Assembly (NCBI GenBank): GCA_009914615.1
Contig: WNDX01000020.1
Span: 1 to 41,438 of the forward strand
DNA length: 41,438 nt
DNA from: Herbaspirillum frisingense
GTDB lineage: Bacteria > Pseudomonadota > Gammaproteobacteria > Burkholderiales > Burkholderiaceae_D
Direction: 5' to 3'
How positions within the stretch are numbered: the stretch's first letter is position 1; each line of letters starts with the position of its first letter. Shown one piece after another: positions 35,216-41,438 of the stretch. Position numbers and translations under genes: made by a program. The notes below the pieces were generated by a model. That model saw nothing but the letters and a program-made list of their open reading frames with translations, made no database searches and was not told the DNA's origin.

Positions 35216-36469
35216 ATGAACGCACCTCTGGAAAAAAGCCTGCTGGAGACCATCAAGGCTCCGCACTTCCCGATCTACATGGACTACTCGGCGACCACTC
35301 CGGTCGATCCGCGCGTGGCCGACAAGATGATTCCCTACCTGCGCGAGCAGTTCGGCAATCCGGCGTCGCGCAGCCATATGTATGGCTGGTCGGCCGAGAA
35401 GGCGGTCGAAGAGGCGCGTGAAGAAGTCGCCAAGCTGGTCAACGCCGATTCGCGCGAGATCATCTGGACCTCCGGCGCCACCGAGAGCAACAACCTCGCC
35501 ATCAAGGGCGCGGCGCAGTTCTACAAGACCAAGGGCAAGCACATCATCACCGTGAAGACCGAGCACAAGGCCGTGCTCGACACCTTCCGCGAGCTGGAGC
35601 GCGTGGGCTTCGAAGCCACCTACCTGCAACCGCAGGACAACGGGCTGGTCACCGTCGAGCAGATCGCCGCGGCCGTGCGTCCGGACACCATCCTGGTGTC
35701 GGTGATGCTGGTCAACAACGAGATCGGCGTGATCCAGCCGGTGCCGGAAATCGGCGAGTTCTGCCGCTCCAAGGGCATCGTCTTCCATTGCGACGCCGCC
35801 CAGGCGACCGGCAAGGTCAAGATCGACCTGGAAAACTGGAAGGTCGATCTGATGAGCTTCTCGGCTCACAAGACCTACGGCCCCAAGGGCATCGGCGCGC
35901 TGTATGTGCGTCGCAAGCCGCGCGTGCGCATCGAAGCGCAGATGCACGGCGGCGGCCATGAGCGCGGCCTTCGCTCGGGCACCCTGGCGACCCACCAGAT
36001 CGTCGGCATGGGCGAGGCCTTCCGCATCGCCCGCGAAGAGATGGACAGCGAACTGGCCCACATCCGCGCCATGCGCGACCGCCTGGCGCGTGGCCTGCAA
36101 GAGATCGAAGAGACTTACGTCAACGGCGACATGGAACACCGCGTGCCGCACAACCTGAACGTGAGCTTCAACTACGTCGAAGGCGAGTCGCTGATCATGG
36201 CGATCAAGGACATCGCCGTGTCGTCCGGCTCGGCCTGCACCTCGGCCAGCCTGGAGCCGTCCTACGTGCTGCGCGCCCTGGGCCGCAGCGACGAACTGGC
36301 GCACAGCTCCATCCGTTTCACCATCGGCCGTTTCACGACCGAGGAGGATATCGATTTCACCGTCAACCTGATCAAGAGCAAGGTCGGCAAGCTGCGTGAA
36401 CTGTCCCCGCTGTGGGATATGTACAAGGACGGCGTCGATCTTTCCACGATCCAGTGGGCGGCGCACTAA
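35216..36469 (+). CDS. iscS: Cysteine desulfurase IscS
   Basis: A 417-residue PLP enzyme, with the family start [15 protein letters not shown] near residue 20, the PLP Lys219 in [10 protein letters not shown] and the catalytic Cys341 in the mobile loop [13 protein letters not shown]. It takes sulfur from cysteine and passes it as persulfide to IscU and to tRNA-thiolation proteins. At 417 residues it has about 12 more N-terminal residues than E. coli IscS (404). It is followed by iscU after 80 bp. Confidence 0.97.
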   Translation: MNAPLEKSLLETIKAPHFPIYMDYSATTPVDPRVADKMIPYLREQFGNPASRSHMYGWSAEKAVEEAREEVAKLVNADSREIIWTSGATESNNLAIKGAAQFYKTKGKHIITVKTEHKAVLDTFRELERVGFEATYLQPQDNGLVTVEQIAAAVRPDTILVSVMLVNNEIGVIQPVPEIGEFCRSKGIVFHCDAAQATGKVKIDLENWKVDLMSFSAHKTYGPKGIGALYVRRKPRVRIEAQMHGGGHERGLRSGTLATHQIVGMGEAFRIAREEMDSELAHIRAMRDRLARGLQEIEETYVNGDMEHRVPHNLNVSFNYVEGESLIMAIKDIAVSSGSACTSASLEPSYVLRALGRSDELAHSSIRFTIGRFTTEEDIDFTVNLIKSKVGKLRELSPLWDMYKDGVDLSTIQWAAH

Positions 36470-36549
36470 ACCAGACTCTGCCAGCCGCCGCCAGCAGGAA
36501 CAGCAAACGAAGCTGGTGGCGGTGAATTCACCTTCAAGGGAGCAAGAAC

Positions 36550-36951
36550 ATGTCTTATTCGGAAAAAGTACTCGACCACTACGAGAACCCGCGCAACGTC
36601 GGCGCGTTTGAAAAGGGCGACGAGACCGTCGGCACCGGCATGGTCGGCGCGCCGGCCTGCGGCGACGTGATGAAGCTGCAGATCAAGGTCGGCGCCGACG
36701 GCGTGATCCAGGACGCCAAGTTCAAGACCTACGGCTGCGGTTCGGCAATCGCGTCGTCGTCGCTGGTGACCGAGTGGGTCAAGGGCAAGACGCTGGACGA
36801 AGCACTGTCCATCAAGAACACCCAGATCGCCGAAGAACTGGCGCTGCCGCCGGTGAAGATCCACTGCTCGATCCTGGCCGAAGACGCCATCAAGGCCGCA
36901 GTACAGGATTACAAGGCCGAGCACGGCGTCGAACAAAAGGCAGCGGCCTGA
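36550..36951 (+). CDS. iscU: Fe-S cluster scaffold IscU
   Basis: A 133-residue scaffold. Cluster ligands are Cys37 (PACGD), Cys63 (YGCGSA) and Cys106 (IHCS), with Asp39 next to the first. The HscA recognition motif LPPVK is at 99-103. It accepts sulfur from IscS and iron to build [2Fe-2S] clusters, which HscA/HscB help to release. AAGGGAGCAAG precedes the ATG. Confidence 0.97.
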   Translation: MSYSEKVLDHYENPRNVGAFEKGDETVGTGMVGAPACGDVMKLQIKVGADGVIQDAKFKTYGCGSAIASSSLVTEWVKGKTLDEALSIKNTQIAEELALPPVKIHCSILAEDAIKAAVQDYKAEHGVEQKAAA

Positions 36952-37009
36952 TCGTTCGGGCGCAGGGCAGTCGGCGCAAGCCGTTTTTGACAGCAGCAAG
37001 GCAGGCATC

Positions 37010-37333
37010 ATGGCAATCACATTGACAGAGAAGGCAGCAAAACACATCAGCCGGTACATGGAGCGCCGCGGCAAGGGCATCGGCCTGCGCCTGGGCGTGC
37101 GCACTACCGGCTGTTCCGGGCTGGCGTACAAGCTGGAGTATGTGGACGAGCAGGTGGCCGAGGACACCATGTTCGAGTCGCACGGCGTGCGCGTCTTCGT
37201 CGATCCCAAGAGCCTGCCTTACATCGACGGCACCGAACTGGACTTCGCGCGCGAAGGCCTGAACGAGGGCTTCAAGTTCCAGAATCCCAACGTCAAGGAC
37301 GAGTGCGGCTGCGGCGAAAGCTTCCGCATCTGA
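37010..37333 (+). CDS. iscA: A-type Fe-S carrier IscA
   Basis: A 107-residue A-type carrier with the three conserved cysteines Cys35 (GCSGLAY), Cys99 and Cys101 (ECGCGESF). It carries [2Fe-2S]/[4Fe-4S] clusters to target apoproteins. It is separated from hscB by an unusually long 196 bp containing a terminator-like hairpin. Confidence 0.96.
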   Translation: MAITLTEKAAKHISRYMERRGKGIGLRLGVRTTGCSGLAYKLEYVDEQVAEDTMFESHGVRVFVDPKSLPYIDGTELDFAREGLNEGFKFQNPNVKDECGCGESFRI

Positions 37334-37490
37334 TCGTCCGAGGTGTTTTCGCCGCGGCGCCCGCATCATGGCGCGCGGCCAGTGCTTAGCCGAAGCCGTG
37401 ACAGGCCTGCGATCGCCAGCCCGAAATGCCGTGCCATGCCGCGGCGCCCGGGCAAGAATGTCCGGTATCCCTCGCAGTCGTTGATGTGCC

Positions 37491-37525
37491 AAGCCTGTTG
37501 AAGTCCGACAGGCTTTTTATTTTTC
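37491..37525 (+). terminator. Terminator-like hairpin inside the isc operon, before hscB
   Basis: AAGCCTGT-9-ACAGGCTT is an 8 bp stem followed by TTTATTTTT. The T-run ends a few bases before the hscB ATG (37530) and overlaps the place of its ribosome-binding site, which is otherwise poor. It could reduce hscB-hscA-fdx expression relative to iscRSUA, or define two transcription units. Confidence 0.7.
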
Positions 37526-37529
37526 AGCC

Positions 37530-38045
37530 ATGCAAAACCATTTCGACCTGTTCCAGTTGCCGCAACGCTTCGCCGTCGATGTGAAGGCGCTGGAGCAGGC
37601 TTACCACCGCGTGCAGGGCCAGGCGCATCCAGACAAGTTTGCGCATGCCAGCGACGCCGAGAAGCGCGTGGCAATGCAATGGGCCACGCGCGCCAACGAG
37701 GCCTACCAGACGCTGAAGAACCCGTTGCGCCGTGCGCGCTACCTGTGCGAGCTCAACGGCGTGGATCTGCAGACCGAATCGAATACCGCGATGGCGCCGG
37801 GCTTCCTGATGCAGCAGATGGAATGGCGCGAGACGCTGGACGACGCCAAGGCCGGCAAGGATCTGGACGCGTTGGAGCGGCTCAACGCCGATCTGTTGGC
37901 CGAGAAAAAGGCCGAGATCGCCCGCATCGAAGCGCTGCTGGATGGCGGCGACTATGCGCAGGCCGGCCAACTGGTGCGCCAGTTGATGTTCCTGGACAAA
38001 TTCGGCAGCGAGATCGGCGACGCCTTCGCGCTGATCGAAGGCTGA
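37530..38045 (+). CDS. hscB: Co-chaperone HscB
   Basis: A 171-residue J-type co-chaperone. The J-domain (about 1-75) has the HPD motif at residues 33-35 (AHPDKFAH), and the C-terminal three-helix domain (about 85-171) binds IscU. It delivers IscU to HscA and stimulates its ATPase. It starts 4 bp behind the T-run of a hairpin. A LysE-type gene follows after 17 bp, where hscA would be expected. Confidence 0.94.
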   Translation: MQNHFDLFQLPQRFAVDVKALEQAYHRVQGQAHPDKFAHASDAEKRVAMQWATRANEAYQTLKNPLRRARYLCELNGVDLQTESNTAMAPGFLMQQMEWRETLDDAKAGKDLDALERLNADLLAEKKAEIARIEALLDGGDYAQAGQLVRQLMFLDKFGSEIGDAFALIEG

Positions 38046-38062
38046 GCGAGGATAGAGCGCCC

Positions 38063-38686
38063 ATGCCCAATATCTTCCTGTTCCTGCTGGCCGCCATGAC
38101 CCTCACGCTCGCGCCGGGGCCGGACAATATCTACGTGCTCACGCGCGGCATCGCGCAGGGCAAGAAGGCCGGCTTGGTGGCCGCGGCCGGATTCTCTTCC
38201 GGACTGCTGTTCCATACGCTGCTGGCGGTGCTGGGCTTCGCCGCGCTGATCAAGGCCTATCCGCCGGCTTACCACGCGCTGCAGTACGCGGGTGCGGCGT
38301 ACCTGGCTTATCTGGGTTATCGCACGCTGCGCTCGGCCTCGGCCGGCATCGCGCTGGCGTCTGGCGAGGGCAATCCCGGCGTGCCGCTCAAGCGCATCTA
38401 CTGGCAAAGCGTGCTGGCCAACATGCTCAATCCCAAGGTGACGCTGTTCTTCATCGCCTTCCTGCCGCAATTCGTCAACCGCGACGCCGGCCATGAGGCG
38501 ATGCAGATGTTGCTCCTGGCGTTGGTGTTCATTGCCCAGGCTTTCGTCATCTTCAGCGCCATCGCGCTTTTTTCCGGCGCCGTGGGCGCGTATTTCCGCC
38601 GCCGCGCTTCCGCTTCCGTCCATCTGAACCGCCTCGCAGGCTGCGCCTTCATCGGCCTCGGCATCCGGATGGCCTTACCCGAATAA
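38063..38686 (+). CDS. LysE/RhtB-family amino-acid exporter
   Basis: A 207-residue protein with five to six membrane segments and the LysE family pattern: [27 protein letters not shown] near the N-terminus and FWQ-like [25 protein letters not shown] in the centre. Such proteins export amino acids (homoserine, threonine, leucine, lysine). It sits between hscB and hscA, where the usual isc operon has no gene, with short spacers on both sides (17 and 29 bp), so it is probably co-transcribed. A link to cysteine or other amino-acid overflow around IscS is possible but is only a guess. Confidence 0.88.
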   Translation: MPNIFLFLLAAMTLTLAPGPDNIYVLTRGIAQGKKAGLVAAAGFSSGLLFHTLLAVLGFAALIKAYPPAYHALQYAGAAYLAYLGYRTLRSASAGIALASGEGNPGVPLKRIYWQSVLANMLNPKVTLFFIAFLPQFVNRDAGHEAMQMLLLALVFIAQAFVIFSAIALFSGAVGAYFRRRASASVHLNRLAGCAFIGLGIRMALPE

Positions 38687-38715
38687 CATCGCGAATCACG
38701 ACCCGTCTCATACCT

Positions 38716-40581
<1,866 letters not shown>

Positions 40582-40628
40582 CCCGCGCCAACGCACAACA
40601 GAATCATTCGAATCACCGAAAGCAACCT

Positions 40629-40967
40629 ATGCCTCAGATCGTCATCCTCCCCCATCCGGTACTGTGCCCCGAAGGCACGGTGATCGACGCGCCGGCCGGC
40701 AAGACCCTGTGCGACGCCATGCTCGACAGCGACGTGGACATCGAACACGCCTGCGAGAAATCCTGTGCCTGTACCACTTGCCACGTGGTGATCCGCGAAG
40801 GCTTCAACACGCTCAACGAACCGACCGACAAGGAAGAAGACTTGCTCGACATGGCCTGGGGCCTGGAAGCAACTTCACGCCTGTCGTGCCAGGTGGTGCT
40901 GGGCGAGGACGACCTGACGGTGGAAATCCCCAAGTACACGATCAACCACGCTTCCGAAAACCACTGA
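40629..40967 (+). CDS. fdx: [2Fe-2S] ferredoxin of the isc operon
   Basis: A 112-residue adrenodoxin-type ferredoxin. Cluster ligands are Cys42, Cys48, Cys51 and Cys87, with an extra Cys46 (ACEKSCACTTCHVV) as in E. coli Fdx. It supplies electrons to cluster assembly on IscU. It is followed by iscX after 45 bp. Confidence 0.95.
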   Translation: MPQIVILPHPVLCPEGTVIDAPAGKTLCDAMLDSDVDIEHACEKSCACTTCHVVIREGFNTLNEPTDKEEDLLDMAWGLEATSRLSCQVVLGEDDLTVEIPKYTINHASENH

Positions 40968-41012
40968 CCTCCCGCGCGGAGGCCGACTGCCAGGAACGAA
41001 GAGGAGACGACC

Positions 41013-41207
41013 ATGAAATGGACCGATACCCAGCAGATCGCGGAGGAACTGTACGACAAGTTTCCCAACATCGATCCCAAGACCATTCGCTTCACCGATC
41101 TGCATCGCTGGATCTTGGAGCTGGATGGTTTCGACGATGACCCGAACCGCTCGGGCGAGCGCATCCTGGAAGCGATCCAGGCTGCCTGGATTGTCGAGGC
41201 GGAGTGA
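41013..41207 (+). CDS. iscX: IscX (YfhJ) iron-binding accessory protein
   Basis: A 64-residue acidic protein beginning MKWTDTQQIAEELYDKFPN with the typical WILELDGFDDDPNRSGERILEAIQ stretch and its cluster of acidic residues. It binds iron and IscS and modulates cluster assembly. It is preceded by GAGGAGACG, is the last gene of the isc operon and is followed by a terminator. Confidence 0.95.
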   Translation: MKWTDTQQIAEELYDKFPNIDPKTIRFTDLHRWILELDGFDDDPNRSGERILEAIQAAWIVEAE

Positions 41208-41243
41208 GTGCCGGCGTTTGCTTGGCCGTGTAGAGATGTGAAA

Positions 41244-41280
41244 GATGCCGTTCAGCGTGAAGCTGGACGGCATTTTCTTT
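41244..41280 (+). terminator. Terminator of the isc operon
   Basis: ATGCCGTTCAGC pairs with GCTGGACGGCAT (one T-G pair) around a short GTGAA loop, followed by TTTCTTT. The group II intron begins directly behind it. Confidence 0.88.
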
Positions 41281-41438
41281 GTGCGCCCAGCATGGGCGCA
41301 CTCCTGCGGGTGCAAGTCCCGCCATGAGCTGGTCACAGTGAATGAAGTGAAGCGCAACTGCATGAGGGTGACCGAGTGTGGGAAGGAAGCGTGGAGCGTA
41401 AATCGCGAGCCGATGAACAAGAATCGCATAGAAGGCGC
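41281..41438 (+). mobile_element. Group II intron, 5' end (partial)
   Basis: GTGCGCCCAGCATGGGCGCA starts with the conserved GUGYG of group II introns and folds as the first stem. It is followed by the classic domain I wording GGGTGCAAGTCCCGCC, then GAGGGTGACCGAG and GAATCGC...GAAGGCGC. At least 158 bases are present; the rest, with any reverse-transcriptase gene, lies outside. The first base directly follows the T-run of the isc terminator, and group IIC introns are known to choose such positions. The subclass cannot be settled from this part alone. Confidence 0.78.

Overview
The window is a 41.4 kb, high-GC chromosomal stretch whose gene content, TGA-dominated stop codons and isc operon layout suggest a betaproteobacterium of the Oxalobacteraceae, probably Herbaspirillum or a close relative. 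This is inferred from overall protein resemblance; no database was searched. Both edges are mobile DNA: the left edge is one end of an IS3-family insertion sequence, and the right edge is the 5' end of a group II intron sitting directly behind the terminator of the isc operon.

Layout. (1) 0.6-7.2 kb: a divergent zinc-homeostasis locus. A DUF2796 protein, an ABC ATPase, an FtsX-type permease and a DUF3299 protein lie on the minus strand. A small membrane ORF followed by znuC-znuB-znuA lies on the plus strand. They share a promoter region holding two GCAAC-N3-GTTGC palindromes, candidate Zur sites. (2) 7.3-9.0 kb: a YgiN-like monooxygenase, a GcvA-like LysR regulator and a small unknown gene. 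(3) 9.0-11.6 kb: a structured non-coding stretch and a dCache chemoreceptor that carries the amino-acid-binding signature. (4) 11.8-16.4 kb: an Ung-like protein that has lost its catalytic Asp, uvrB, and an aspartate/aromatic aminotransferase. (5) 16.5-19.2 kb: two identical tRNA-Asn genes, then selD-mnmH for selenouridine in tRNA. (6) 19.2-23.9 kb: a DUF318-type permease, a LysR regulator, a PdxA-family dehydrogenase and an MFS transporter interrupted by an in-frame TAG.

(7) 24.0-34.4 kb: a sugar-diacid catabolic island. It holds an MFS aldarate transporter, galactarate dehydratase (garD), an exported seven-bladed-propeller lactonase, a chemoreceptor interrupted by an in-frame TAG, 2-oxoglutarate semialdehyde dehydrogenase, kdgD and a GntR/FCD regulator. 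Together these take galactarate through 5-dehydro-4-deoxyglucarate and 2-oxoglutarate semialdehyde to 2-oxoglutarate. A 10-mer, TGTTGTACGA, occurs in front of both the transporter and kdgD, and is probably the operator of the GntR protein. (8) 34.6-41.2 kb: iscR-iscS-iscU-iscA-hscB-(lysE-type exporter)-hscA-fdx-iscX, with a good iscR promoter and type-1 IscR site, a terminator-like hairpin before hscB, and an unrelated LysE exporter inserted between hscB and hscA.

Points most worth a second look: two independent amber codons in otherwise intact genes, both in small-acid uptake or sensing loci; the shared operator of the aldarate island; the Ung-like protein with a conserved uracil pocket but Gly in place of the water-activating Asp; the palindromes in the divergent zinc promoter; the multi-hairpin RNA candidate before the first chemoreceptor; and the intron placed exactly behind a terminator.
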